A stretch of DNA of 64,000 nucleotides from Marisediminicola sp040546025 (GTDB lineage: Bacteria; Actinomycetota; Actinomycetes; Actinomycetales; Microbacteriaceae). Below, piece after piece: positions 15,480 through 24,018 of the stretch. Location of the stretch: the NCBI RefSeq assembly GCF_040546025.1, contig NZ_JBEPNA010000006.1, positions 62,001 to 126,000 of the forward strand, in the 5' to 3' direction. Within the stretch, counting starts at the first letter, position 1, and every line of letters starts with the position of its first letter. A program made the translations under genes and the position numbers. A model generated the notes under the pieces. It made no database searches, had not been told where the DNA came from, and saw nothing but the letters and a program-made list of their open reading frames with translations.

Positions 15480-17201
15480 CTACCGGAGGCGACGTGGGGT
15501 GCGCTTCGGCCGGTCGGCGCCCTTCGCGGAGGTGGTGCGCCCCACAGCATCCGCCCGCCCCGCAGCATCCGCCCGCTGCTCCTGCTCGACGCGGATCGCC
15601 TCGATCTCGGTCGTGTGGACGTCGGTCGGGCGGTCGCCGGGCTCCCACATGTGGTCGACCGCTGCCGACACCGAGGTCTCGGCCTCGAACGCCGACTCGA
15701 GCGCCCGTTCCAGCCGGCTCTGCCGGCGCTTCAGCCAGAGTCCGAGCAGGATGATGACCGCGAGCGACACGTAGCAGGCCAGCGCGAACGGGCGCGTCAC
15801 GAGCGCGGTCAGGTCTCCTTGGCTGAGCTGCAGCGCACGTCGCAGCTGCGCCTCGGCCATGGGCCCGAGGATGAGGCCGATGACGAGAGGCGCGACCGGG
15901 TATCCGAAGCGCCGGAGGAAGTATCCGAGCACCCCGACGATGAGGAGGATCACGATGTCGATCGTCGAGAAGTTGACCGCGAACGCGCCGAGCGCGGCGA
16001 AGGTGAGGATACCGGCGTACAGGTACGGGCGAGGGATCTGCAGGAGCTTGACCCAGATGCCGACGAGCGGCAGGTTCAGCACGAGCAGCATCACGTTGCC
16101 GATGTAAAGACTGGCGATGAGCGCCCAGACCAGGCCCGACTGGTTCTGGAACAGCTGCGGGCCGGGCTGGATGCCGTACGACTGGAACGCCGAGAGGATA
16201 ATCGCGGCCGTCGCGGTCGTCGGCAGCCCCAGGGTGAGCAGCGGCACGAGTACTCCGGCTGCGGCGGCGTTGTTCGCCGACTCCGGTCCGGCGACGCCCT
16301 CGATGGCGCCGCGCCCGAACTCGTTCTTGTGCTTGCTGAGCTTCTTCTCCGCGGCATACGACAGGAACGTCGCGACGTCCGCCCCGCCCGCGGGGATGGT
16401 GCCGATCGGGAACCCGATCGCCGTGCCGCGCAGCCACGGCTTCCATGAACGGCGCCAGTCCTCGCGGGTCATCCAGTTGCGCCAGCCCTTGGTGATCGGG
16501 ATGAGCGAGACCGGCCCATGGCGCATCCGCGAGGCGACGTAGAAGGTCTCGCCGACCGCGAACAGGCCGACCGCGACGAGCACGACGTCGATGCCGTCGG
16601 CGAGCGGCAGCAGCCCGAACGTGTAGCGCTGCTGGCCGGAGAGGATCTCGGTGCCGACGAGGCCCAGGAACAGGCCGATACCGAGGGAGGTGAGGCCGCG
16701 CGACACCGAGGAGCCGAGCAGGGCGCCGACCGTGATGAACGCGATGACCATGAGCGCCACATAGTCGGCCGGCGCGAGGTTCACGGCGAGCGCCGCGATC
16801 GTCGGGGCGAGCAGGGTGAGGCCGATTGTCGCGACGGTTCCCGCGACGAACGAGCCGAGCGCCGCCGTCGCGAGGGCCGCGGCCCCCCGCCCGAGCTTCG
16901 CCATCTTATTGCCCTCGAGCGCCGTGACGATCGAGGCGGACTCCCCCGGGGTGTTGAGCAGGATGCTGGTGGTCGAGCCGCCGTACATTCCGCCGTAGTA
17001 GATGCCGGCGAAGGTGATGAGCGCCGCGGTGGGGTCGAGCGTGTAGGTGAGCGGGAGCAGGAGGGCGACGGTCATCGCCGGGCCGATGCCCGGCAGCACG
17101 CCGACTGCGGTGCCGACGAGCACGCCGAGGAAGGCGTAGATGAGGTACTCCCACCGCAAGGCGGTGGCGAAGCCCTCCATGAGCAGTTCGATGTTTTCCA
17201 T
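15480..17201 (-). CDS. tctA: Tripartite tricarboxylate transporter, large permease TctA
   Basis: A 573-residue membrane protein of the TctA family with about twelve helices. Conserved motifs include GVLPGIGPAMTVALLLP near residue 40 and YYGGMYGGSTTSILLNTPGE, the TctA signature that forms the substrate path. It is about 70 residues longer than usual because of a charged C-terminal tail beyond SLERALES. It works with TctB and TctC to import tricarboxylates or similar organic acids using an ion gradient. Its ATG lies one nucleotide after the tctB stop. The order tctC-tctB-tctA in one operon is standard. Confidence 0.93.
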   Translation of the reverse strand: MENIELLMEGFATALRWEYLIYAFLGVLVGTAVGVLPGIGPAMTVALLLPLTYTLDPTAALITFAGIYYGGMYGGSTTSILLNTPGESASIVTALEGNKMAKLGRGAAALATAALGSFVAGTVATIGLTLLAPTIAALAVNLAPADYVALMVIAFITVGALLGSSVSRGLTSLGIGLFLGLVGTEILSGQQRYTFGLLPLADGIDVVLVAVGLFAVGETFYVASRMRHGPVSLIPITKGWRNWMTREDWRRSWKPWLRGTAIGFPIGTIPAGGADVATFLSYAAEKKLSKHKNEFGRGAIEGVAGPESANNAAAAGVLVPLLTLGLPTTATAAIILSAFQSYGIQPGPQLFQNQSGLVWALIASLYIGNVMLLVLNLPLVGIWVKLLQIPRPYLYAGILTFAALGAFAVNFSTIDIVILLIVGVLGYFLRRFGYPVAPLVIGLILGPMAEAQLRRALQLSQGDLTALVTRPFALACYVSLAVIILLGLWLKRRQSRLERALESAFEAETSVSAAVDHMWEPGDRPTDVHTTEIEAIRVEQEQRADAAGRADAVGRTTSAKGADRPKRTPRRLR

Positions 17202-17202
17202 G

Positions 17203-17736
17203 TCAGCCTCTGAGGAGTGCGATGAGTGGTTGGAGGAACCCCAGCACGGGTCCGAGGGGAAGCGAGAGCCCGAGGAGGCCGCCGAAGACGACCTGCACGG
17301 TGAGGCTGAGTGCGAGGCCGACGAGCAGCGCGACCCACCACCTCTTCGCCCCGAGCGACCAGGCGACGCCGCCGAACAGGATCGCCGCGGCGATCGGCCA
17401 GCCGAGAAGCGGGATCAGCACGATGTGCGCGACGACGAAAGCCACGAGCTTCGCCAGCGTGATCCAGTCGGTCCTGGCGTTGGGGTCGGCGTCTTCCGAC
17501 TCCTCCTGGGGCCCCAGGTGTCCCCGCCACAGGTCGACGAGCACCATGGCCGCCGAGGCGATCAGGATGATGCTGACCAGGTAGGGGAACACCCGGGGGC
17601 CGACCGTGCTTCCGGCGCCCGGAACCCGGATCGCCCCCGCCCCGATGAGGACGAATAGCCCGAGGCCGAGCGCGAGCGCCGCGAAGACGACCTCGCCGAT
17701 CCTCTGCGCCGTCGCCGGACGCACGGTCTGCACCAT
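17203..17736 (-). CDS. tctB: Tripartite tricarboxylate transporter, small permease TctB
   Basis: A 177-residue membrane protein with four predicted helices, matching the TctB family in length and position. Typical features are the early GAIRVPGAGSTVGPRVFPYLV segment (family motif around GPxxFP) and a central acidic loop (EESEDADPNAR). ATG at 17736 is chosen because it starts 2 nt after the tctC stop; upstream in-frame sequence would lie inside tctC. It is needed with TctA for transport, though its mechanism is poorly defined. Confidence 0.88.
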   Translation of the reverse strand: MVQTVRPATAQRIGEVVFAALALGLGLFVLIGAGAIRVPGAGSTVGPRVFPYLVSIILIASAAMVLVDLWRGHLGPQEESEDADPNARTDWITLAKLVAFVVAHIVLIPLLGWPIAAAILFGGVAWSLGAKRWWVALLVGLALSLTVQVVFGGLLGLSLPLGPVLGFLQPLIALLRG

Positions 17737-17738
17737 GG

Positions 17739-18749
17739 TCAGTCGACCAGGCCGATGTTGCGCAGCGTCGCGGTGACCTCGTCGATGTTGCCGGTGAGGT
17801 ACTCGTCGAACTCGTCGCCGGCGAGGAACGCGTCGCTCCAGCCGCGCGTGTCGAGTTCGGTGGCCCACGTCTCTGTGTCCTGCAGCTGAGTCGCGACGTC
17901 GATGAGGGCGTCACGCTCGGCGTCCGAAATTCCGCCGGGGGCGAGCAGCCCGCGCCAGTTTGTCAGCACGACGTCGTAGCCGGCCTCGGTGATGGTCGGA
18001 GTGTCGGGCAGCAGCTCGACCGGTTCCTCCGACGACACGGCGAGCGCGCGCATCGTGCCCGCCTCGATGTGCTCGACGAATTCACCGACGCCGGAGATGC
18101 CGGCGGAGACGTTGTTGCCGAGGAGCAGCGTGACGGCCTCGCCTCCGCCCGAGTTTGGGATGTAGTTGAGCTTGGTGGAGATCTCGTCGTCGGTCAGTCC
18201 GGCCTCCTCGAGGAGGAGGCCGGCGAGGATGTGGTCGGCGCCGCCGGCGGAACCGCCTGTCACCGTGACGTCCTGGCCGGTTTCGACGATGGCGTCGACA
18301 AGGTCTTCGAGGGTCTCGTACGGCGAGGCCTCCGGGACGACGACAACCAGCGCCTCCTCCGTCAGCCGCGCGATCGGCGTGGTGTCCTCTATGCGGTTCG
18401 CCGCCGCGTTGGTCTCGACCGCGCCCACCATGACAAGCCCGGTCACCATGAGGGTGAAGGGGTCGGTCTCGTTGGCGAGGGAGGCGAGGCCGACGGTGCC
18501 TCCGGCGCCGCCGATGTTGGTCACCGCCGCGGAGTCGACGATGCCCTCGGACGTGAGGATCTGCGAGACGGCTCGGCCGGTCTGGTCCCAACCGCCGCCC
18601 GGATCGGCCGGAACGATGATCTGGACCTCGGAGACCGAGACCGCCGCGTCGTCCTCGGTCGGGGCTTCCGTCGGGGCCGGCGTCGAACTGCAGGATGCGA
18701 GGGTGAGGGCCGTGACCCCCGCGAAAACGATGATGCCAAGCGAACGCAT
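17739..18749 (-). CDS. tctC: Tripartite tricarboxylate transporter substrate-binding protein TctC
   Basis: A 336-residue lipoprotein of the Bug/TctC family. The signal ends LTLASCSST with the lipid Cys near residue 20. The mature domain has the family motif VPADPGGGWDQTGRAVSQIL and VTNIGGAGGTVGLASLA, which in Bug proteins bind the ligand carboxylate through the two beta-strand/loop claws. It captures an organic acid outside the membrane and delivers it to TctAB. First gene of the operon, divergent from a CitA-type sensor kinase; paired 14-bp repeats in the gap are candidate regulator sites. Confidence 0.9.
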   Translation of the reverse strand: MRSLGIIVFAGVTALTLASCSSTPAPTEAPTEDDAAVSVSEVQIIVPADPGGGWDQTGRAVSQILTSEGIVDSAAVTNIGGAGGTVGLASLANETDPFTLMVTGLVMVGAVETNAAANRIEDTTPIARLTEEALVVVVPEASPYETLEDLVDAIVETGQDVTVTGGSAGGADHILAGLLLEEAGLTDDEISTKLNYIPNSGGGEAVTLLLGNNVSAGISGVGEFVEHIEAGTMRALAVSSEEPVELLPDTPTITEAGYDVVLTNWRGLLAPGGISDAERDALIDVATQLQDTETWATELDTRGWSDAFLAGDEFDEYLTGNIDEVTATLRNIGLVD

Positions 18750-18845
18750 GTGTACTCCTCATTGAGTGCCCGCGTCATCGCGGGCTGTGAACGTGCTGTG
18801 TGCGTCAACGCTAGAGATGGCGAGTCCCGCGCGGTGGACGGAAGG

Positions 18846-18879
18846 GGCTTTTGTAACTAGGAGACGGCTTTCGTAACTA
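18846..18879. promoter_or_regulatory. Paired direct repeats in the tctC / sensor-kinase divergent region
   Basis: GGCTTTTGTAACTA (18846-18859) and GGCTTTCGTAACTA (18866-18879) differ at one base and start 20 bp apart, about two helical turns. They are the only obvious repeats in the 195-nt gap between tctC and the CitA-type kinase gene. This is the expected place for binding sites of the partner response regulator. Function is inferred from position. Confidence 0.55.
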
Positions 18880-18944
18880 TTGGCCGCTACTCGCGATGTC
18901 GATCGGGAGAACCGGGCAGTCGCCACGGGGTGCACACTTGAGGG

Positions 18945-20582
18945 GTGGTCCAGTCGATGTCGCTGCGTCTTCAACTCCTGCTGTTGCAGGCGTTGATCAT
19001 CTTCACGACCGTCGTCGGAACCGGAATTGTCGCCGGCGCACTCCAGGAGCGGCATCTGCGTGAGGCGTACCTCGACCGGATGATCGGCGTCGCGCAGTCT
19101 GTCGCTCGGCTTCCCGCGATCCTCGATGCCTTCGACACTCCCGATCCGGCGGCGATCATCCAGCCGATCGCCGAGGTGATCCGCACCGCCTCCAACGTCA
19201 CGTACGTCGTCGTGACCGACGAGAACGGCATCCGCTACTCGCATCCGAACCCCGACCGTGTCGGCGAGCTCGTCTCGACCGACCCCTCCGCGCCGCTCTC
19301 CGGCGAGATGTGGGTGGGCACCCAGACCGGCACGCTCGGCGAGTCGTGGCGGGTGAAGGTGCCGCTCTACGGTCTCGATGACGAGATCGTCGGAACCGTC
19401 TCGGTGGGGATCCTTGAGTCGTCGCTGCGCGAGGAATTCATGGGCGACCTGAACTGGCTGCTGATCGCCCTCGGAGGTTCGGTGCTGCTGGGGCTGTTCG
19501 GATCGGCCTGGGTCACCTCGATCATCCGGCGGCGCATCTACCGCCTCGAGCCGAAGGAGATCGCGTCGCTCGTCGGCTCGCGCGAGACGATGCTGCACGG
19601 CCTCAGCGAAGGGATCGTCAACGTCGATGAGGGCGGCCGGATCACGCTCGTCAACGACGCCGCGCTCGCCCTGCTCGGTGTCGACATCGGCGCACTCGCC
19701 GGTCGACCCGCCGCCGAGGCTCTCGAGCAGGCGCTCGTCGAGGTGCTCGAACGGGGCGAGCCAGAGGGCCAGCTCGTGCTTGCGGGAGAACGCATCCTCG
19801 TCGCCCGCAGCACCGGCACCGAGCTCGACGGCCGCACGGTCGGGGCGACACTGCTGATCCGCGACCACACCGAGCTGCACGCGCTGCTGCGCCAGATGGA
19901 CGGCGCCCAGTCGCTCACCGACGGTCTCCGGGCGCAGGCGCACGAGTTCGCCAACAAGCTGCACGTCGTCTCGGGCCTGCTCGAGCTCGGCCGGGTCGAG
20001 GATGCGCGCGCGTTCGTCGAGCGCGCCGGGCGCGGCGGGCCGCTCGGTATCGCCGGGGACGACAGCGTCGTCGACAACGCCGAACTGGCCGCGCTGCTCA
20101 TGGTCAAGTCGAGCCAGGCGCGCGAGCTCGGGATCTCGCTCGAGATCCGCGATTCGCAGGTCGTGGACGAGCTCGGCGACCGCGATGCGGCAGCGCTCGC
20201 GGGCGGCGACCTCGTGACGGTCATCGGCAACCTCGTCGACAACGCACTCGAGGCCTGCTCGGCCGGCGACCGAGTGCGTCTCAGCCTCGCGACGGGAGGC
20301 GACGACCTCATCATCACCGTCGAGGACGACGGCCCCGGGATCTCACCGGAGCTGTACGACAGTGTCTTCGTCGAGGGAGTCAGCTCGAAGCTGCCCGACC
20401 TCGGCGAGGGCGACCGGCGGCTGCACCGTCGGGGAATCGGGCTCGCGCTGGTCCGCCGGGTCGTCCGGCGCCATGGCGGGCAGGTGAGCGTGGGCCGGTC
20501 GACGCTCGGTGGCGCGTGCTTCACCGTGCGTCTGCCGCTGGGCGCGCGCGGGGCGACCGAGCTCGAGAGGTCGACCCGGTGA
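18945..20582 (+). CDS. CitA/DcuS-type sensor histidine kinase
   Basis: A 545-residue membrane kinase. An N-terminal helix (about 8-32) is followed by an extracytoplasmic PAS-like domain with SNVTYVVVTDENGIRYSHPNP, typical of carboxylate sensors. A second helix (about 168-188) leads to a cytoplasmic PAS and the kinase core. The phospho-acceptor is in LRAQAHEFANKLHVVSG, the DcuS/CitA variant of the H-box; the N-box (GNLVDNALEAC) and DDGPGI and GIGLALV boxes are intact. Start GTG 18945 is given; ATG 18957 is an alternative with better spacing from AGGGG. It is divergent from tctCBA, so tricarboxylate sensing is the likely role. Confidence 0.9.
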   Translation: MVQSMSLRLQLLLLQALIIFTTVVGTGIVAGALQERHLREAYLDRMIGVAQSVARLPAILDAFDTPDPAAIIQPIAEVIRTASNVTYVVVTDENGIRYSHPNPDRVGELVSTDPSAPLSGEMWVGTQTGTLGESWRVKVPLYGLDDEIVGTVSVGILESSLREEFMGDLNWLLIALGGSVLLGLFGSAWVTSIIRRRIYRLEPKEIASLVGSRETMLHGLSEGIVNVDEGGRITLVNDAALALLGVDIGALAGRPAAEALEQALVEVLERGEPEGQLVLAGERILVARSTGTELDGRTVGATLLIRDHTELHALLRQMDGAQSLTDGLRAQAHEFANKLHVVSGLLELGRVEDARAFVERAGRGGPLGIAGDDSVVDNAELAALLMVKSSQARELGISLEIRDSQVVDELGDRDAAALAGGDLVTVIGNLVDNALEACSAGDRVRLSLATGGDDLIITVEDDGPGISPELYDSVFVEGVSSKLPDLGEGDRRLHRRGIGLALVRRVVRRHGGQVSVGRSTLGGACFTVRLPLGARGATELERSTR

Positions 20583-21286
20583 GCGCGGGAACGCGCCTGC
20601 GCGTCGTCATCGTTGACGACGACTTCGCTGTCGCGGCGCTGCACGAGCGGTTCGTGGAGGCGCATCCGGCATTCGAGGTCGTCGCGACCGCGGCAACCGG
20701 CCCGCTCGCAGTCGACACGATCGCCGAGCACAGCCCCGACCTCGTGCTCCTCGACTTCTACCTGCCCGGCATGTCGGGCCTCGAGGTGTTGCGGGAGATC
20801 CGAGCGACGCATCATACGCAGCCCGAATTCATCGCCGTGACGGCCGCGCGGGATGCCGAGAGTGTGCGGCGCGCCCGGGTCGCCGGCGTGCGGCACTACC
20901 TCGTGAAGCCGTTCACCGCCGCCGACCTGCGATCACGCCTCGACGACATCGTGCGGGATCGCACCCTGCTCTCACGCACGACGCCGAACGCAGGGCTCGA
21001 CCAGAACGACATCGACTCGCTCATGACCGGGGCGATGCGCCGGCCGCTGCCACTGCCGAAGGGACTCAGCGCGGAGACCCTCGCGGCGACCGCGCGGGCG
21101 CTTCTCGAGGCCCCGAATTCCTCCGCGACCGAAATCGGGGCGATCGTCGGCATCTCCCGGGTCAGCAGCCGCCGCTACCTCGAGCACCTCGTGCTCACCC
21201 GGCGGGCCGAGCGTGCGCTCGACTATGGCACAGCGGGCCGTCCGTCGAGCCGCTACCGTCTGGCGGACAGCGCGACGACCCCGTAG
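20579..21286 (+). CDS. CitB/DcuR-type response regulator
   Basis: A 235-residue response regulator. The receiver domain has the acidic pair VDDD near residue 12, phospho-acceptor Asp in LVLLDFYLPGMSG and the conserved Lys in HYLVKPF. After a linker, the C-terminal domain has a helix-turn-helix in SSATEIGAIVGISRVSSRRYLEHL, as in the CitB/CitT family. GTG at 20579 is chosen because it overlaps the kinase stop as GTGA. It is expected to activate tctCBA, and its candidate operator is the paired repeat at 18846-18879. Confidence 0.9.
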   Translation: MSAGTRLRVVIVDDDFAVAALHERFVEAHPAFEVVATAATGPLAVDTIAEHSPDLVLLDFYLPGMSGLEVLREIRATHHTQPEFIAVTAARDAESVRRARVAGVRHYLVKPFTAADLRSRLDDIVRDRTLLSRTTPNAGLDQNDIDSLMTGAMRRPLPLPKGLSAETLAATARALLEAPNSSATEIGAIVGISRVSSRRYLEHLVLTRRAERALDYGTAGRPSSRYRLADSATTP

Positions 21287-21289
21287 CCC

Positions 21290-21351
21290 CGCCACTCGCC
21301 CACTTATGCGGCCTCACCGCGCCGGAACCCGACCTATATGGGCAACTCGCG
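21290..21351. repeat. 62-bp dyad element, copy 2
   Basis: Second copy of the 62-bp element, starting 3 nt after the response-regulator stop. It aligns ungapped to the copy at 15386-15447. The right end GGGCAACTCGCG is identical, while the left end has drifted (CGCCACTCGCCC), weakening the dyad. Confidence 0.6.
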
Positions 21352-21368
21352 GACAGGGGGGCACAGGC

Positions 21369-21478
21369 TGTCGCGAAAGTCGGAGTGCGGGTGTCGGCTG
21401 CGGCGGCGAAACGCCCAACGCCAGTCATGTTCGGCGCCACGCCCGCCGCATCCGCCGGGATTTCCGACTTTCGCGACA
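21369..21478. repeat. 110-bp inverted-repeat element between response regulator and htpX
   Basis: TGTCGCGAAAGTCGGA (21369-21384) is repeated as its perfect reverse complement (21463-21478), enclosing 78 nt with further self-complementarity (GCGGCGGCG against CGCCCGCCGC). It fills most of the gap between the convergent response-regulator and htpX genes. It could be a remnant miniature element or a bidirectional terminator. No coding sequence is evident. Confidence 0.65.
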
Positions 21479-21526
21479 TCCCACCCCGAGGAGTGCACGA
21501 GCACACCGTCGAGACTTACCGAACGG

Positions 21527-22414
21527 CTAGAAGCGCAGGCCGCTCTCGCGCAGGCGCTTCGCGCGCTCGGCGATCGGCGGATGCGTGCTGAACATGCGGT
21601 CGATGATGCCGGGCTTGGTGGGGTCGGCGATCCACATGTGCGCCATCGTCGAATTCTGCTTCTGCATCGGCCGCCCGTACGCGCCGAGCTTCTCGAGGGC
21701 GCTCGCGAGGGCATCCGGATGCCGGGTGGTCAGCGCCCCCGTCGCGTCCGCAAGGTACTCGCGCTGGCGTGACACGGCCGCCTGCACGGCCGTCGCCACG
21801 ATGGGTGCGACGATCATCGCGGCGAGCCCGAGCACGAGGAAGACCACGTTGCTGTTGTTGTTGCGGCCGCCGCGGGAGAAGAAGCTCATCCGCAGCAGGA
21901 TGTCGGCGAGGAAGCCGATCGCGACGACGAGGCCGAAGACGATCGTCGTGACCCGGATGTCGTAGTTCTGTACGTGCCCCATCTCGTGCGCCATGACCCC
22001 TTCGAGCTCGGAGTCGTCCATCAGGTCAAGCAGTCCCGTGGTCGCCGCGACGACCGCGTGCTTGGGGTCGCGTCCGGCCGCGAACGCGTTGGGGGCGGGA
22101 TCGTCGATGATGTAGACCTTCGGCATCGGCATCCCGGTCGTGATCGCGAGGTTCTCGACGGTGCGGTACAGCCTGGGGTTGTCGCGCTTCTCGATCTGCT
22201 TCGCCCCGCTCAGGGCGACGGCCTGGCCGCTCGCGGCGAAGTACTGGATGACGACGTAGATGAGCGCGCCGACGACGGTGCCGATGAAGATCGAGTACGA
22301 GCCGCTGGGGCTGTACATGTAGTTCGCGACAAGCCCGAGCGCGCCAATGATGACCAGAAAGAGCGCGATGATGAATATGGTGTTCCGCTTGTTCGCGGCA
22401 ATTGCCCTGTACAT
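21527..22414 (-). CDS. htpX: HtpX-like membrane zinc metalloprotease (M48)
   Basis: A 295-residue M48 family protease that degrades misfolded membrane proteins. Two N-terminal helices (about 12-32 and 40-58) are followed by the zinc motif HEMGH near residue 143 and two more hydrophobic segments. The third zinc ligand Glu is in SRQREYLADATGA. Length and topology match HtpX. It starts 23 nt after the lemA-family gene in the same direction, an association seen in many Gram-positives. Confidence 0.92.
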   Translation of the reverse strand: MYRAIAANKRNTIFIIALFLVIIGALGLVANYMYSPSGSYSIFIGTVVGALIYVVIQYFAASGQAVALSGAKQIEKRDNPRLYRTVENLAITTGMPMPKVYIIDDPAPNAFAAGRDPKHAVVAATTGLLDLMDDSELEGVMAHEMGHVQNYDIRVTTIVFGLVVAIGFLADILLRMSFFSRGGRNNNSNVVFLVLGLAAMIVAPIVATAVQAAVSRQREYLADATGALTTRHPDALASALEKLGAYGRPMQKQNSTMAHMWIADPTKPGIIDRMFSTHPPIAERAKRLRESGLRF

Positions 22415-22437
22415 CGGATCTTTCGACTACTCGCCGG

Positions 22438-23004
22438 TCAGAACTGCACGCGCGGGGGCTCCGCGATCGCGGCAGGGTTGGCAACCTCGAAGAAGTCGCG
22501 CTCGGTGAATCCGAGGCTGCGCACGAAGAGGGTGTTCGGGAACTGCTTGATCTTGGTGTTCAGCTCGCGCACGCCACCGTTGTAGAACCGGCGAGAGGCC
22601 TGGATCTTGTCCTCGGTGTCGACGAGCTCGCCCTGCAGGTGGAGAAAGTTCTGGCTGGCCTGCAGCTGCGGGTAGGCCTCGGCGACGGCGAAGATGCTCT
22701 TGAGTGCGGATTGCATGTGGTTCTCGGCCGCGGAGGCATCCGCCGGTCCCTGCGCCTGCAGGGTCTCGGCTCTGGCCTTGGTGACGGCCTCGAAGACGCC
22801 CTTCTCGTGCGCCGCGTATCCCTTCACCGCTTCGATGAGGTTGGGCAGCAGGTCTGCCCGGCGCTTGAGCTGAACGGTGATGTCGCTCCACGCTTCGTCG
22901 ACACGCACGTTGAGCGCGACGAGAGAGTTGTAGGTCGACCACAGGTAGATGCCGGCGATGACGGCAAGGAGCACAATGATGCCGACAACGATCAGGATTT
23001 CCAT
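22438..23004 (-). CDS. lemA: LemA family protein
   Basis: A 188-residue LemA-family protein: one N-terminal transmembrane helix (about 3-22) and a long helical bundle exposed outside the membrane. Family motifs are YNSLVALNVRVDEAWSDITVQLKRRADLLPNLIE (abbreviated pattern: YN.LV....V.EAWSdI.VQLKRR.DL.PNL) and FFEVANPAAIAEPPRVQF at the end. Biochemical function is unknown. It sits upstream of htpX and probably shares its transcript. It is divergent from the xanthine dehydrogenase genes. Confidence 0.88.
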   Translation of the reverse strand: MEILIVVGIIVLLAVIAGIYLWSTYNSLVALNVRVDEAWSDITVQLKRRADLLPNLIEAVKGYAAHEKGVFEAVTKARAETLQAQGPADASAAENHMQSALKSIFAVAEAYPQLQASQNFLHLQGELVDTEDKIQASRRFYNGGVRELNTKIKQFPNTLFVRSLGFTERDFFEVANPAAIAEPPRVQF

Positions 23005-23083
23005 ATGCGCAACTATAACGGCGGTCTGCCGAATGTTGGCCGGACGTTTGCTGGACCCGCCGCGATTCCCGCCCCGCCCGCGG

Positions 23084-23113
23084 GTGTCGCGGGGGCGTTT
23101 ACATGAGCGACAC
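23084..23113. promoter_or_regulatory. GTGTCGC / GCGACAC inverted repeat upstream of xanthine dehydrogenase
   Basis: GTGTCGC (23084-23090) and GCGACAC (23107-23113) form a perfect 7-bp inverted repeat with a 16-nt spacer, in the 195-nt gap between lemA and the first dehydrogenase gene. GCGACAC recurs upstream of the genes at 26861 (26839-26845) and 30397 (30291-30297), where it sits in an 11-bp identical stretch. This makes it a candidate operator for a catabolic regulator. Confidence 0.4.
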
Positions 23114-23199
23114 AGAGCTGGGATTTACTATCGCACTATGCACCGCGGTAAACCCGAGCCCGATTCAACCGCGCGCCGGATGCTGGCAGAAGGAGTCGC

Positions 23200-24018
23200 G
23201 TGGACCTGAACACCGTCGCGGCGATCCGCCAGCCGCGCGAGCGCGCCGACCTTGCCCTCGCACCGGGCGAGGCGATCCTCGGCGGCGGCTCGTGGCTCTT
23301 CTCAGAACCCCAGAACCACCTCACCGGGCTCGTCGACCTCACCACCATGGGGTGGGCCCCGATCGAGGTCACCGAGTCCGGGCTGTCGATCGCCGCGACC
23401 TGCACGTTCACCGAGCTGAGCCGCTTCGAGCTCTCCGCGGCCGCGACCGGCTGGGCCGCCGTGCCCCTCTTCCGGCAGTGCTGCACGGCCCTGCTCGGCT
23501 CGTTCAAGGTGTGGCACGCCGCCACTGTCGGCGGCAACATCTGCCTCGCCCTCCCCGCCGGACCGATGACGTCGCTCGGCGCCGCGCTCGACGCCGACGC
23601 CGTGGTCTGGATGCCGGACGGACGGGATCGGCGCGTGAGCGTGCTCGACTTCGTGACGGGGGTGGAGTCGACGGTGCTTCAGCCCGGTGAGGTGCTTCGC
23701 TCAATCGAGATCCCGACCCGCACCCTCGCCTCCCGCACCGGATTCCGCAAGATCGCCCTGTCACCCCTCGGCCGCTCCGGCACCGTCGTCATCGCCCGCC
23801 TCGACACCGACGGCGCCGTCGCCGTGACGGTCTCGGGCGGCACCGACCGGCCGGTGCAGCTGCGCTTTGACGCCCTGCCGACCGCCGCCGAGCTCGCGAG
23901 CAGGGTGCACGGCATCGACAACTGGTACGACGACGCCCACGGGGCTCCCGACTGGCGTCGGGCTATGAGCGCGCATCTGGCCGAGCAGCTACGCGCAGAA
24001 TTGGCGGTCACGGCATGA
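23200..24018 (+). CDS. Xanthine dehydrogenase FAD-binding subunit
   Basis: A 272-residue flavin subunit of the molybdenum hydroxylase family. The FAD-binding elements are ILGGGSWLF near residue 28 and the second loop AATVGGNICLALPAGP near residue 107; the C-terminal domain follows. It accepts electrons from the iron-sulfur clusters of the partner subunit and passes them to NAD+ or another acceptor. Start GTG 23200 follows GAAGGAG. The next gene begins within its stop codon region (ATGA overlap at 24015). Role in hypoxanthine/xanthine oxidation is inferred from the purine cluster. Confidence 0.88.
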   Translation: MDLNTVAAIRQPRERADLALAPGEAILGGGSWLFSEPQNHLTGLVDLTTMGWAPIEVTESGLSIAATCTFTELSRFELSAAATGWAAVPLFRQCCTALLGSFKVWHAATVGGNICLALPAGPMTSLGAALDADAVVWMPDGRDRRVSVLDFVTGVESTVLQPGEVLRSIEIPTRTLASRTGFRKIALSPLGRSGTVVIARLDTDGAVAVTVSGGTDRPVQLRFDALPTAAELASRVHGIDNWYDDAHGAPDWRRAMSAHLAEQLRAELAVTA

